Shown here: positions 53,851-64,000 of the stretch, piece after piece
Position numbering within the stretch: position 1 is the stretch's first letter
Layout of the letters: the number at the start of each line of letters is the position of its first letter
NCBI GenBank assembly: GCA_016648135.1
Contig: JADDOH010010005.1
Location: 1-64,000 of the forward strand
From: Agrypnia vestita
Lineage: Eukaryota > Arthropoda > Insecta > Trichoptera > Phryganeidae
Direction: 5' to 3'
DNA: 64,000 nt
Program-made: the position numbers and the translations under genes
Notes under the pieces: generated by a model
What the model was told of the DNA's origin: nothing
The model's database searches: none
Seen by the model: only the letters and a program-made list of their open reading frames with translations

Positions 53851-55084
53851 AAAGAAAAATTGCAATCATAATATAAATACATAATTACGATTTAAATTTT
53901 TTTCAACCATAAAAAGTATCTTCTGTAACACGCTGTTCCCCTATTTGTCATGAAATGTTTTTACATTGCCTAATTAAAGTCACACTAGGGCCAAATATCG
54001 GAGTCATTAACGAGATGTTGATAATTTTTTAATTATTAAAAAATTGGATATCCTTTCGGAGCAAAAACGGGGGTAAAACATACCTACATTAAAGGTTTAA
54101 AATAAATTATATTATATAATATTGAAATTAAATGCACTTGAAGCGATCTTCCAAGCTTCCAATAAATCGCACTTACTGGTCAGCAAATATAAATTATTGA
54201 TAGGATGCACATTGAAACCATTTTTAACATATTTATTTCCACTGGCAACGTCGGTTTGCCCCTTGTCATTAAAACGAAAGAGTTAATAATTATAATAATT
54301 CATTGAAGATCCAAAAATAGATAAATAGTGTAAAGCATGTGATATAAGAGTTAACTTGGGTAGTAAAAATAAATGATAAAACACGAACACTATTCCGTAT
54401 AGTGATGACAATCGCTTTTGAACTTTATAGTTCTATTTACCAATTATTATATAATTATGCGTGTACGTTTATATACCAAAAGCCGGTATATAAATGTCTC
54501 AAAGATTTACGCAACCATGTCAACATTATAATTCAACACCTACACTTAATAAAAATTCGAGTAGAGACAAATAATTGCCGCTCGACTATGCTTATGTTAT
54601 CTAGATGTCATCTCAACAAACTGGAACGCCCCGCGTTTCATCTTCAACCTCAAAAAATTCCATCACAACTCGTGTTTCCGCAATCTTCTCCATTGCCTTC
54701 CACTCCGTTTAGCTGACAATACTCCTCGCCATTTATTATTTATTAGTATTACGATACAGAATTCTTCAGCTCCTCATTAGAAGCGCGATCGGTTAGGCTG
54801 TGGAATCAACTATGCATATATTTCACATCAGCACAGACCATAACCATGGATATCGCTTATTTCCTTAACATGTTGACATTTCAACCAAAATGTTAAGAAT
54901 ATTTTCTGTTCAAAATTGAATTAAGAAGACTCCCTGAAGCTTTTGCTACTAGCTGCGAGACACCCTGTAGGTAGTATTGTTTGCCCAACGTAAATGGGCG
55001 ACTTTGGAACTAAAACCCGCCCCGCCCGCACCTGGCGGTAACCCCTCGCCCTGTCATTCAGTTCATTCTCGTATTTGAGCGTGA
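53851..55084. other. No gene recognised
   Basis: AT-rich. The plus-strand frame at 54402-54716 (104 codons) has no motif. A GC-richer bit (CCGCCCCGCCCGCACCTGGC) lies near 55020. Confidence 0.35.
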
Positions 55085-55325
55085 GCCGTGACATCTTGAT
55101 TTCCAATATACATTGAATTATTATGTCCAAAATATCCAAAACAGTCCGGGATGGTGCAAGAACAATCGCCAATGAAGTATTAGAGTTTTTCGAAGCTGAA
55201 AAAGCAAATAATGGACGATATTACCGTTTGACAGGTTGACAGATAGAGCGGCCGCCATTACTGGTTTGTTTCTTTCCGACCAAATTTTCATTAAAGGCTC
55301 CGACACCGGTCACCGGAAATTCTGT
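55085..55325 (+). pseudogene. HTH N-terminus of a DDE transposase, frameshifted
   Basis: From ATG 55121 the plus strand reads MSKISKTVRDGARTIANEVL, EFFEAEKANNGRYYRLTG and a stop; after a frame change it continues TDRAAAITGLFLSDQIF. The pattern (VR---R-I---V--FF--E, then RAA-ITG-S--T) resembles an HTH N-terminal domain found in several insect transposon proteins. I recognise the pattern only loosely and cannot name the superfamily. No catalytic part follows. The minus-strand frames here are shadows. Confidence 0.4.
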
Positions 55326-55549
55326 ACATTATGTATTGTGTAATAAATTTACACCCTGGCAACTACTGTTACGCGACAGGGACGCCCTCTCTCGCCCGCC
55401 AATTTATACTGGTACGGTATATTGCTCTATTTGGTGACAGCGATGGACGCATGCTATCTTACGGGTCGTATACATTTTTCCTACTCTATAGTCTCTTACC
55501 TACTTTACTGTTGTATTACTGTGCTGTACTGTTACAGTCAGAGTGACGA

Positions 55550-56916
55550 TATATGTATATCACGATATTTATGGCTTAATTTTTATTTTTGATATATATC
55601 CAAAAAACTTTCTGCGGTCGTTAATAGATGGCGCTAATTGTATTTAAAAAATGCCACAGCTTTTTTTTTTTATATCTGCGGTCGTTACTAGATGGCGCTA
55701 ATTGTATTTTAAAAAGTTCTACGGTTTTTCTTACACACACTTTATAATGCCACACACAACACACTAAGTTCGAATTTCGAATATGAAATACAAATGTTTA
55801 ATTTGTTTCAAATATATAATCCGTTTTGTATTTCACACAAAGAAAAAAAATACCCATAACACTACATTAGAAAAAGCAACTTTTATAACTTATTAGCTGT
55901 TCGTACCCGGCGTTGCACGGGTTAAGGATTAAGTTGAAAATAAATTTGTGAGGAGAAACAAAGGTGCGATTCGAACGGTATAGATTTGCATCGAAAATAT
56001 ATCAGGGGGAGAGGAAAGAGTAAAAATGGAGGGAGGAAATGTCACCTATGTTACCCGCCGGGTTCTAAAGCATAAGTTTGCAAATTTTGAGTCCGATCGG
56101 TCGAACGGTATAGATTTGTATGGAAAATATGTCAGGGGGAGGGGAAGGGGTATAAAAATAGGGGGGGAAATGTTGCCTATGTTACCCGCCGAGTCCTAAA
56201 GAATGAGTTTCCAAATTTTGAGCCCGATCGGTCAAACGGTACAGATTTGCATCGAAAATATGTCAGGGGGAGGGGAAGGGGTATGAGAATAGGGGGGAAA
56301 TATTGCCTTTGTTACCCGCCGAGTCCTAAAGAATAAGTTTCCAAATTTTGAGCCCGATCGGTCAAACGGTACAGATTTGTATCGAAAATATGTCAGGGGG
56401 AGGGATGGGTATGAGAATAGGGGGGAAATGCTGCCTTTGTAACCCGCCGAGTCCTAAAGAATAAGTTTCCAATTTTTGAGTCTGATCGGTCAAACGGTAC
56501 AGATTTGCATCGAAAATATGTCAGGGGGAGGGAAAGGGGTATGAGAATAGGGGGGAAATGTTGCCGGTGTTACCGCCGGGTCCTAAAGCATAAGTATGCA
56601 AAATTTGAATCGAATCGGACAAACGGTATGGATTTGTTTAGAGAAAAGACAGACACAGACATTGAGTTTTATAGGTATAGATATATAATAATTGCATATA
56701 TTAGCTTTTTCCAGTACGCAATTTATTTATTTAATAAATAATAATAATTCATATACAAAATAAAAAATAAATTTTCTAATTATTTCGAATTTGTATCAAT
56801 CCAATTTTTGATATATATCGGATATACATATATCCAATATTTTATATAGGTATATATATCCAAAAATCTGACTTTATGATTTTTTAGTATAAAAATCGGA
56901 TTTTTTCGAACCCTGC
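55550..56916. mobile_element. hAT-like non-autonomous element, copy B, split by a tandem-repeat element
   Basis: The left part (ATTTATGGCTTAATTTTTAT, CTTTCTGCGGTCGTTAATAG and the ATGGCGCTAATTGTATTT units at about 55630 and 55695) and the right part (ATATAATAATTGCATATATT to TCGGATTTTTTCGAACCCTG, ending 56916) match copy A at 6549-7688. The left terminal CAGGGTTCGA is not preserved and no 8-bp duplication is visible. The AT-rich and 187-bp repeats of copy A are absent. A 791-bp insertion occupies 55892-56682. Confidence 0.75.
55892..56682 (+). mobile_element. Element made of five ~130-bp tandem units
   Basis: It starts TTAGCTGTTCGTACCCGGCG then TTGCACGGGTTA, and ends GACAGACACAGACATTGAGT then TTTATAGGTATAGATA. 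Between them the word AACGGT recurs at 55974, 56104, 56235, 56365, 56492 and 56622, giving spacings of 127-131 bp. Units share GTCAGGGGGAGGG, GTTACCCGCCG and CCCGATCGGTC. Both ends resemble, from memory, the termini of common lepidopteran retroposed repeats. Copy A of the hAT-like element shows the uninterrupted target. The open frame at 56505-56741 is a by-product of the GC-rich units. Confidence 0.7.
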
Positions 56917-57051
56917 TTCGCACATATCTTAGCTGATTAAACTATTTTTGAAAATAAGTAATATGACTCCGTTTGAAACTTATTTATTTTTTGATTTCAA
57001 CATATTTGGAGTTTTGCAACACAATTGTTTATTATTTAAGTTAGGTAGAGG

Positions 57052-57181
57052 AGCCGGCAAACATCGTGAACAATTTGCGGCGGTTTGCGCATGTACAATG
57101 TACACTCCATACTACCTCACCCCTGAGACCCAAAAGATTATTCTGCGCAGCTGAAGCCAATGTTAAAGATGTTTGCCGGCT
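57052..57181. mobile_element. Small MITE with AGCCGGCAAACATC ends
   Basis: AGCCGGCAAACATC (57052) and GATGTTTGCCGGCT (ending 57181) are exact inverted ends of a 130-bp element. No clear target duplication. A short hairpin TACAACCTAA / TTAGGTTGTA follows at 57209-57238. Confidence 0.65.
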
Positions 57182-57329
57182 ATTGTAGTTATATTACTCA
57201 ATTAATAATACAACCTAATTGATAAAGTTAGGTTGTACTATATTTTAGGGTGTTACAATTTAACTTGGCACCCCATTAAAATTTAGTGGGGCGCTAAGAA
57301 TGCCACAGGAAAGAGAACCAAGAAATATA

Positions 57330-57460
57330 AAAGGAAATAAAATATAATAGAGAAACAGCACAAGACGGGGTAATATGGAAGCACCTTGTCGATTCTTTGG
57401 GCTCCAGACCCCACGAGAACAAAGGGATGGAGATAATGAAGATGACAATGATAATTAAAT
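57330..57460 (+). repeat. LINE 3' tail scrap
   Basis: The plus strand reads ILWAPDPTRTKGWR followed by a GAT/AAT-rich tail. This resembles the end of insect RTE-type LINEs that finish in (GAT)n. Too short and damaged for a firm family call. Confidence 0.35.
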
Positions 57461-57890
57461 TTAACAAACGTCTTATATTTCTAGAATTTCGTGTACCTGA
57501 TTTTTGTTTACTTTAAATATTTGGATTACCGATATTTAAAAAAAAAATTAACAGTGGGTGAACAATATTCCTGGAATACAAGGATTGATGGAGAGACTAG
57601 GCTTTTTTTTAAATAATTTTGATTACTTAAACATTTTTATGCTATTAGTAGAGGATATAGCGAAGTTTTATGGATCCTCCCCACCCAGTATTTCCATAAT
57701 GTAAAATTGATTGTATAAATGAGTAATAAACAGTTTTGATTGCCTTTAAAAGTTTTTGAGAAGGATGTTTCTGAGTCTTATAAATGTATATTTAATTTTT
57801 CTAACTTTCTTAACTAGATAAGTTATTTGGGATTTACATATAATTGAACAATTTTGATACAGTCTTAATAATCTAGTCATTACTCATAAG
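57461..57890. other. No gene recognised
   Basis: AT-rich sequence up to the truncated 5' edge of the Penelope-like element. No promoter or repeat recognised. Confidence 0.45.
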
Positions 57891-57894
57891 CGCA

Positions 57895-59330
57895 TGTGCG
57901 GTTGTGATAACACACGTTTAAGTGGTTGGAAGAAATTTATGATGAAGACATCTGCGCACTGTATGAGCATTGCCTGACGAGTGGATACTTTTCTTTCCAA
58001 GGTGAGCTCTTCCAACAAGTGGAAGGCGTAGCGATGGGTAATCCACTTTCTCCGGTGATTGCTAACTTTTTTATGGAGAAATTCGAAGAAACAGCACTGG
58101 ACACAGCATCCTTTACTCCGAAGGTCTGGTGGAGATACGTCGATGACGTGTTTGCAATCTGGCCGCATGGTGAAGACAAACTAGGTGATTTTTTGGAATA
58201 CCTTAATTCACTTCATAAGAACCTGAAGTTCACCATGGAGATAGAGAAAGACAACGTGCTGCCTTTTCTTGATGTTGAAATAAAAAAGAAAGCCGATGGG
58301 AGTTTCGGACACAGAGTTTATAGGAAGCCTACACATACGAACCGCTATCTACATGCGAACTCCCACCATCATCCTGCTCAAAAAAGAGGTCTCATCAACA
58401 CTTTGGCCACGAGGGCCAAAAGGATATGCCAAGATGAATATCTACAGGAGGAAATGATAACACTCAGCGACGCACTGGAAGGCAATGGTTACCAGAAGCG
58501 ACAGATACAACGCGTCATAAGTACGAGGTCTGTTCGCCCTGAAAAACATACAGAACCTGAGTGCAAGGGCATCGCCTTTCTGCCTTTTGTCCAAAGCGTT
58601 ACAGACAGAATTGCCAGAGCTCTCAAGAAAAGAGACATTAAGACAGTTTTTGGTACCAACTTCAAAATTAAGGATATGTTGAGATCAGCGAAGGATCGAG
58701 ATCGCTTAGAAACAGACGGTGTGTATAGACTCGATTGTCAAGACTGCGATAAAGTATACGTGGGGCAAACGGCGCGTACCATTTCCAAAAGGGTCAACGA
58801 GCACAAACGGGCATGCAAACTCGGTCATCCAGAAAAATCAGCACTGGCTGAGCATTTTCTGGATACCGGCCATCATTTTGCATTCGAACCGAAAATCCTT
58901 GGAAAGCCTAAGAGTCACCATGCGCGTCTTATCAAGGAAGCACTAGAAATTTACAAGCATCCGATAAACATTAATAGAGATGATGGTCTCAAATTAAAAA
59001 CATCTTGGTATCCGGCGCTTCAAAGTCATTCTCGTCGCAGACTCCGCAGAGATAGTGATCAGACAACAGATGAATCATACATACAACACAATACAAACAC
59101 ATCATGACTTCGGCACGGTATTGCAAGCTGATACTTAACCACAACACCAACATTCAAGACAACACATCAGCCCTGATGATGGACCCTGCAATGGGATCCA
59201 AAACGTCGGCCCGAAAGGTCGTAACAACACGGCATAATACCCCAGTAAACGCAAACTTGAAGATTCTGAGTGGCCGTGAAAACCTAAGAACATTCTTAAT
59301 AATGACATTATTGGTTAGGTACTTATGAAA
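57895..59330 (+). mobile_element. 5'-truncated Penelope-like retroelement
   Basis: The element comprises the uninterrupted RT plus GIY-YIG frame (57911-59107) and a 3' UTR with the motif CCTGATGATGGACCCTGCAA then CCAAAACGTCGG, a stem-loop-like word seen near the 3' ends of Penelope-like elements. The 5' part of the RT and the usual long terminal or pseudo-LTR repeats are missing, so it is a truncated copy. A small scrap of a similar 3' end lies at 60648-60700. Confidence 0.85.
57911..59107 (+). CDS. Penelope-like RT with GIY-YIG endonuclease, 5'-truncated
   Basis: This is the polyprotein of a Penelope-like element: a reverse transcriptase related to telomerase RT, joined to a GIY-YIG endonuclease that nicks target DNA. 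The frame is open from 57911 (after TAA 57908-57910) to the stop at 59107, with no ATG at its beginning; a TTG at 57926 opens LEEIYDEDICALYEHCL. RT motifs follow: QQVEGVAMGNPLSPVIANFF, WWRYVDDVFAIW (catalytic YVDD), then DVLPFLDV-type NVLPFLDVEIKKK and HRVYRKPTHTNRYLH. The GIY-YIG domain is at the C-terminus: GVYRLDCQDCDKVYVGQTAR, TISKRVNEHKRA and HFLDTGHHFAFEP. The RT fingers are missing, so it cannot be active alone, yet nearly 400 codons without a stop suggest a recent insertion. Confidence 0.92.
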   Translation, partial: HTFKWLEEIYDEDICALYEHCLTSGYFSFQGELFQQVEGVAMGNPLSPVIANFFMEKFEETALDTASFTPKVWWRYVDDVFAIWPHGEDKLGDFLEYLNSLHKNLKFTMEIEKDNVLPFLDVEIKKKADGSFGHRVYRKPTHTNRYLHANSHHHPAQKRGLINTLATRAKRICQDEYLQEEMITLSDALEGNGYQKRQIQRVISTRSVRPEKHTEPECKGIAFLPFVQSVTDRIARALKKRDIKTVFGTNFKIKDMLRSAKDRDRLETDGVYRLDCQDCDKVYVGQTARTISKRVNEHKRACKLGHPEKSALAEHFLDTGHHFAFEPKILGKPKSHHARLIKEALEIYKHPININRDDGLKLKTSWYPALQSHSRRRLRRDSDQTTDESYIQHNTNTS

Positions 59331-59751
59331 TAGAACGACTACTTATCACTATTATAAACTCACCACTCCGACCATTCTCGCTCGTGTTATCAACATGATT
59401 CACAATCCAGATCACAATTCAATTAACAATATAGTTCACACCATGATTAAAGAGAGAATTCAAAATTTAATTCATAATAAAGTTTATACTTTTGCATTTT
59501 TTTACAATTGTCTCTTACATGTTTATACACCCTTATAGGTTCATTACCTTTAAAATTATGTCAAGAGGTGACATTAAAAGGTGCTTTAAATGCCATCTTG
59601 TTCAAATATCTTCCATCACTGCATTTCACCTATATATCGAGAAGATAACATTTTTCATTTCTTCTCAAACGTTTAAAAATGGAAGTAAATTGCGTAAATT
59701 TTAAAAAAAATCTATTTTTTTAATTATTGATGAAGATGAACCCATAAAAAC
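59331..59751. other. No gene recognised
   Basis: Short repeated words (TTCACAATCCAGATCACAAT; CAATTAACAATATAGTTCAC) follow the Penelope-like element and could still belong to its 3' UTR. The rest is AT-rich. Confidence 0.35.
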
Positions 59752-60040
59752 GAAGTTTTTACAATTCTCCCTTTCTCACTTTCGGGTTTCGTGTCTTCCT
59801 TATGCGTCGGAATCTCCATACAACTTGTATGAAAGAAAAAAAAAATTTGAAAAATCCAAAATTATTCTATAATTATTATTATTTTTTAACGAAAATTTGA
59901 TAGATCTTCTTGATCGTCGCCACGAGTCTGCTTGCAAAGTTTCAGCTCGATTGGATCACGGGAAAAGGGTTAAAAATCGATCCAAAGTTTTTTCGTCAAG
60001 CAAGCAGACGCCACGAGTTAATATAAATGAAGTAAAAAGC
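59752..60040. mobile_element. MITE with TTTTACTCCCTTTC ends, copy 3
   Basis: The left end TTTTTACAATTCTCCCTTTC and the right end AATATAAATGAAGTAAAAAG correspond to those of 19278-19592. It shares TTTCGGGTTTCGTGT, GATCTTCTTGATCGTCGCCA, AGCTCGATTGGATCACGGGA and GTCAAGCAAGCAGACGCC with the other copies. Confidence 0.8.
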
Positions 60041-60645
60041 TGTCAACTATGTAACAAGTGTTGAAAAAAATACACTATTTTTCTAAAATCATTGTTTTTT
60101 AAAACTTAAATTGAAATAAAACAAACTGAAAGATTTTCCAATAATTTTAATCAATATAAGGTAATCGTTTACTTTGTAATATTATTGAGAAAAAAAAGAC
60201 ATTTCACGAGTCCATACAGTCACATAAGCACTACAAACTAGGGCAATTTTCTTCATTTTTAAACCATCTTTGGTTTGGTAATTTATTGATTGATTAAATT
60301 ATTTATTAAAGCGTGTAATTTAAAGAAGGCATCCGTATTTATATTATCATATATGGAACCTAACGAGTAATTTTTAATATGATATCTTTCCATACAAAAA
60401 TGTGATAAAAAACGCAACAGAAGATACTAGAAATAATTTTTCTCACTTTGTTAGAAAATCAAATATTATTAAAAAACGAATTCTTTTTGCAAATAATTAG
60501 TTTAAAATTTGTTTTCACCTTTAAAATTCATTTCCAAATTAATTCTTAATTAGAGAATTCCCCATTATTCATCATTATACGCTCTTATGTTTATTTATTT
60601 TTTATGTCAACGCTTCCAACCTTAATTTATAGTTTACATTATATC
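60041..60645. other. No gene recognised
   Basis: AT-rich with no recognised features. Confidence 0.5.
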
Positions 60646-60705
60646 CTGAAGAAGGGACTATTAGCCCAGAAATATGTTGGTTTGTCAATAAATATTGTCG
60701 ATTAA
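60646..60705 (+). repeat. Penelope-like 3' end scrap
   Basis: CCTGAAGAAGGGACTATTAG, CCCAGAAATATGTTGG and TGTCAATAAATATTG resemble the CTGAAGAAGG...CGAAACGTTGGTCAATAAA word found at the 3' ends of Penelope-like elements. No coding sequence is attached. Confidence 0.45.
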
Positions 60706-62335
60706 AATTTTCAGAACGTTATTTTGCGATTGTTGAAGATATTTAATTAAATAGGTATCTAATTAAGAAAATGAACAGCAATTCGATAAAAACTTGTTCG
60801 TATTCTAATACCAACTATAAATTCGTAAGTGAACATATTAAATATTATATTATTTCCAACATCCTCTATTTTTTTCGTATCCTTTTTTGCCCTGTTATAT
60901 TTAAATGGAGATTACTTTTTTTAAACAAGTAAAATGATTTTTCTATTCAAGAGTCTGTCCTTAATATTTCGTACGTTTATAAAAATGTGTAACATTTTAT
61001 GCTACACATAATTGAATAATATTATACTAAGTATAAAAAAATAAAGACAGAGATATTTAGGTATTTACCTTTTTGGCTTTAAAGGGCTTGAAAACAACGT
61101 AATTTTTATTATGAAAATAACTAAACGACGTTACAACGGCCTTTAAAAAGCATTATTTTTTTGAGAAATGAAAAAGCGAAAAGGTAGGCCACTAAATGTT
61201 AACTAATTTGGTTTTTAATCAATTTAAATTATTTTAGAGAGAAAACATGTCAGAATTATTACCCAAATATATTTATTATATTTTACAAAATACTGCTTCT
61301 TAAGACATCCTCAAACACATTTAAGAAATAAGTGAAGTGTAGTCACTACTTTGAAATAAGCTGTAGGTACTTAGTGAATTTTCTTCGAAATAAAATATGT
61401 TTCTCGTTTTATTCTCATCACAGCCTATACAATGTTATTATGATCTTATTTTTTCAGAATATTAAGTCAGATAAGTATATCATACCAAATTTGTAACTTA
61501 CTAAACTACTTGTATGTCACCAACAACAAACATAATGTTTAATTTATAATAAGGAAATCCGTGTCTTAAAAGTGTAAATATCGTCACGAGAGTGTAAAAC
61601 AATGGCAACTGTATATTACTGAAGTCTCTTGAACATTCTACATGAATCTAGAATTAACTAAACTATTCTCGAAGAAACCATAATCACTAGAAATATGGAA
61701 AAACCAGTCGAACATTTTCGATGTATTGCAAAACCGACATTTTGTATAATAAGCGATGACAGCCGATGCGCAAAATCGTTCGGATTTGTTTGACAAAGCG
61801 ACATAGAAGCGACCATAGAAAAGCGAATTTACCATAGATAAACCCGGAGTGGGTACTTACGTGCGAAACTGAGCGGAACGAGAAACAGCGAATATTCTAC
61901 TGATAATAAGTGCGTTTTATGAAATTGGTGTAAATTGAAGAACGGTGCTCCGATTAAATTCATGCCCGGTAAATTAATTAAATATAAAATTTGTAATTTC
62001 ATTTGCCTCACAGCCACGATCTTGTGACAATTTTTATCTATGGGATATTTTATCTATTTATTAATCATAACACATTGCACACGTAAACTTTTATTTGTGA
62101 ATAATTCATCATCTAACTTCAACACATATTTTCGAAGCTTTATTTTAAATTTTGATATATTTTGTTTCTTATTTATTTCCTTTAGCACTTTATTATACTT
62201 TGCATCACAGCATTTTGAGATTTCGACTTCATGTCATGATTATGGAGAAAATGTTAAGATAAAAAATTAAAAAATTTATATGAATAACTGAAAAAGATAT
62301 TTATACTAAATTTGGAACAAACACATCCTTAAGAT
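60706..62335. other. No gene recognised
   Basis: AT-rich. Short open frames (61638-61835 and 61829-62017 minus; 62040-62270 plus) have no motif. Confidence 0.45.
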
Positions 62336-62535
62336 TTTTATATAGGTAATTTCAAAATACCAAAATGTAATACCAAACATCATATCAGGAAAATTATATT
62401 TATTTAGGAATAAAGAATTTCAATAGCTTCCCTACAGGAATTAAAAAGATAACTGAGATCAAACAAATAAAAAAAAGTTAAATGAACACTAAAAAAACAC
62501 AATTAAAAATTAATCATTTTTTTAAACACTATAAA
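62336..62535 (+). pseudogene. LINE ORF2 C-terminal end, damaged
   Basis: The plus strand reads GKLYLFRNKEFQ, a stop, then (with a frame change) LPTGIKKITEIKQIKKKLNE. It is the same family as 19019-19170, sharing CCAAA(A/G)TG(T/C)AATACCAAACA and the LFR-K-F---LP--IK pattern. Confidence 0.5.
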
Positions 62536-63615
62536 AAATAAGTAATCATCTAATAGTGTAAGTCCCTCTCCTAGCACAAAAGTTAGTCTCTTTTTAGATA
62601 GGCGCAGCGGATAAACTGTATTTAAAAATAAAAAAAATATTTTTTAAATTCTAATGCTATAGAAAATTTATATTTACAAAATAACCTGTTTACACATTTT
62701 TCAACGATGTTTTCAACATATGCAAAGATGTTATATAATATTCTAGAATGATAATAATAATTATTATTATAATAATAGATTTATTGGAAATTTTTAGCGT
62801 TTTATAATATATGAAGCCATCGTCATAGCTTTAGTTTTACTCATATTTCTTCAATTATTGATTACATTATTGGATGATTATTAAATAACTTTCGTTAATT
62901 TTAGATTTGCTATTATTTCTATTAACATCACTGCGTCATCTTATTTTAATAATCTTTCAGTTCATCTCATAACCAATATTTACCTCATTACTGAAATGTA
63001 AGTACTCACATCCAATTTTTTACAATGTATGGGTAAATATCGTAAAAAAAAATTATGGCAATGAAAGCTGATTTTTTTTTGAAATTGATACAGCATCGAA
63101 CAATGTAAATAAATCATCAGCATTTTAAATGTAGGGATCACAAAGGGAAAAACAGAATATGACCTTAGATTTTGGAATCCACAATCTATCCATAAAATAC
63201 GTTTTTTCAAATAGAAGGTCAGGTGATAAATTGTTGTTCGCACTCAGCAAAAAAATGCGAATCAAAAAAATCCCTTTGCAAACCTACCGTAGTACATAAT
63301 TTGATAATAAAGGCGAAATAAATCAAGAAGTAATCGTATCTCGCAAATGTTCTATTTTGAAATAGTTACGTGAATAAATCAAAGTAAAAACTTGGTAAGT
63401 AGCTACGTACCTTCTTGGAAAATTATGATTAGTTATTTATTTTTTCCAAACACCTAAAAATTATTTTTAAAAATATTTTTATATTCTCAAGAACACATTG
63501 ATAGTTTTCGTTTGTTCATGGACGAGCTTTTTGACTAGACACATTGTTATTAATATTTTTGTAGTAAAACATCTTTCCTGGTACCTACCTAAGCTTCTTA
63601 CAACATGAAGTATAG
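62536..63615. other. No gene recognised
   Basis: AT-rich. A short palindromic AT stretch (AATAATAATTATTATTATAA) lies at 62752-62774. No coding frame supported. Confidence 0.45.
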
Positions 63616-63619
63616 TTCA

Positions 63620-64000
63620 TGGAGTCATATCATCATCAGTGGCTCTACAACCCTGTGTGGGCCCTGGTCTCCTCAAGAAGTCACTTCCACTCCTTGCTTT
63701 TCTTCACTTTTGTCGTCAGTTGGTCACGCCCACAGCTTGCAGGTCCTTTTCCATCTCATCCATTCATCTCAACTTTGACCTCCCGGCTTTATGGATAATA
63801 TCCTGTTTATTGAAGCGCTGTTAGTCATTCTTTCCACGTGCCTCAGCCATCGGAGTCGACATATTTTGAAGTGCTTGGTGATGTGCACATCTTGTTGCAG
63901 TTGGTAGAGTTCATGGTTGTACCTACTGCGCCAAGTTCCGTTTTCACACACAGGCCCATAGATACGTCTTAAAATCTTCAGCTCAAAGACACCCAGTCTC
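63620..64000 (-). pseudogene. RTE-type LINE, RT C-terminal end, runs off the window
   Basis: The minus strand reads LGVFELKILRRIYGPVCENG, TWRSRYNHELYQLQQDVHIT, KHFKICRLRWLRHVERMTNS and INRILSIKPGG, then a stop and EWMRWKRTC. L-RIYGP, RSRYN-ELY and RW-GHVERM are the standard C-terminal blocks of RTE-type RT proteins. The 3' tip (TGATGATGATATGAC on the minus strand) is at about 63630. The rest of the element lies beyond position 64000. Confidence 0.85.

Noticed and set aside
55974..56630. Evenly spaced GC-rich repeats that could suggest an origin iteron array or CRISPR
   Set aside because: Whole 130-bp units are repeated head to tail with no spacers, inside an insertion with retroposon-like ends.
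59104..59328. 74-codon frame after the Penelope-like ORF as a second protein
   Set aside because: It overlaps the 3' UTR motif of the element and has no domain.
1..64000. A novel defence, secretion or biosynthetic system
   Set aside because: No clustered, co-oriented intact genes exist; all recognised coding sequence is transposon-derived or fragmentary.

Overview
This is about 64 kb of AT-rich, insect-type nuclear DNA, most likely from a moth or butterfly. That guess rests on the dense mix of mariner, piggyBac-like, hAT-like, RTE/CR1/Jockey-like, Penelope-like and TTAA-type MITE families, and on the many scattered GGTAGGTACCTAC-like words common in lepidopteran intergenic DNA. I see no operons, CRISPR arrays, rRNA, phage genes or other prokaryotic features. 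I could not identify any intact host gene with confidence. The window reads as an intergenic or large intronic region whose recognisable content is almost entirely layered transposable elements.

Layout. 1-1.7 kb: a decayed mariner split by a 576-bp LINE fragment with a 9-bp target-site duplication. 2.08-3.37 kb: a full-length mariner (1287 bp) with one frameshift. 3.5-5.1 kb: an old HTH-type transposase remnant broken by an internally deleted piggyBac-like element (3932-4912), which is itself flanked by a TTAA-bounded 126/127-bp duplication. 6.1-7.7 kb: a TTAA-type MITE, a LINE scrap and a 1140-bp hAT-like non-autonomous element with an 8-bp duplication. 9.4-9.6 kb: a perfect 49-bp inverted repeat. 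10.5-13.3 kb: a Jockey/CR1-type LINE (endonuclease plus RT, minus strand, several breaks) carrying a 35-bp palindrome inside the endonuclease. 14-22 kb: LINE scraps, a SINE, several MITEs and a complex fold-back. 22-32 kb: sparse, with an unassigned short ORF between repeated 15-mers, LINE ends and a hAT transposase C-terminal fragment. 32.9-35.3 kb: an L2/CR1-type LINE end with an (ATT)n tail, abutting an AT-rich repeat into which a second full-length mariner (1290 bp, one different frameshift) has inserted. 35.9-38 kb: LINE ends with tandem-repeat 3' UTRs and (TTAG)n tails. 39-43.9 kb: a tRNA-Arg-like relic, a transposase remnant split by a hAT MITE at a clean 8-bp duplication, and a few GC-richer stretches that may be host exons. 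44-51 kb: a long-TIR element and four of five copies of a TTAA-type MITE. 51.5-57 kb: relics of two further transposon-encoded proteins and a second hAT-like copy split by an element made of ~130-bp tandem repeats. 57.9-59.3 kb: a 5'-truncated Penelope-like element with an uninterrupted RT plus GIY-YIG frame. 59.4-64 kb: mostly featureless AT-rich DNA ending in another LINE 3' end.

Nothing here amounts to a convincing new biological system. The observations most worth a second look are structural: the piggyBac-like element whose flanking duplication starts and ends at TTAA, the perfect inverted repeats, the two near-complete mariners each disabled by a different small insertion, and three or four unassigned open stretches that might be host exons.
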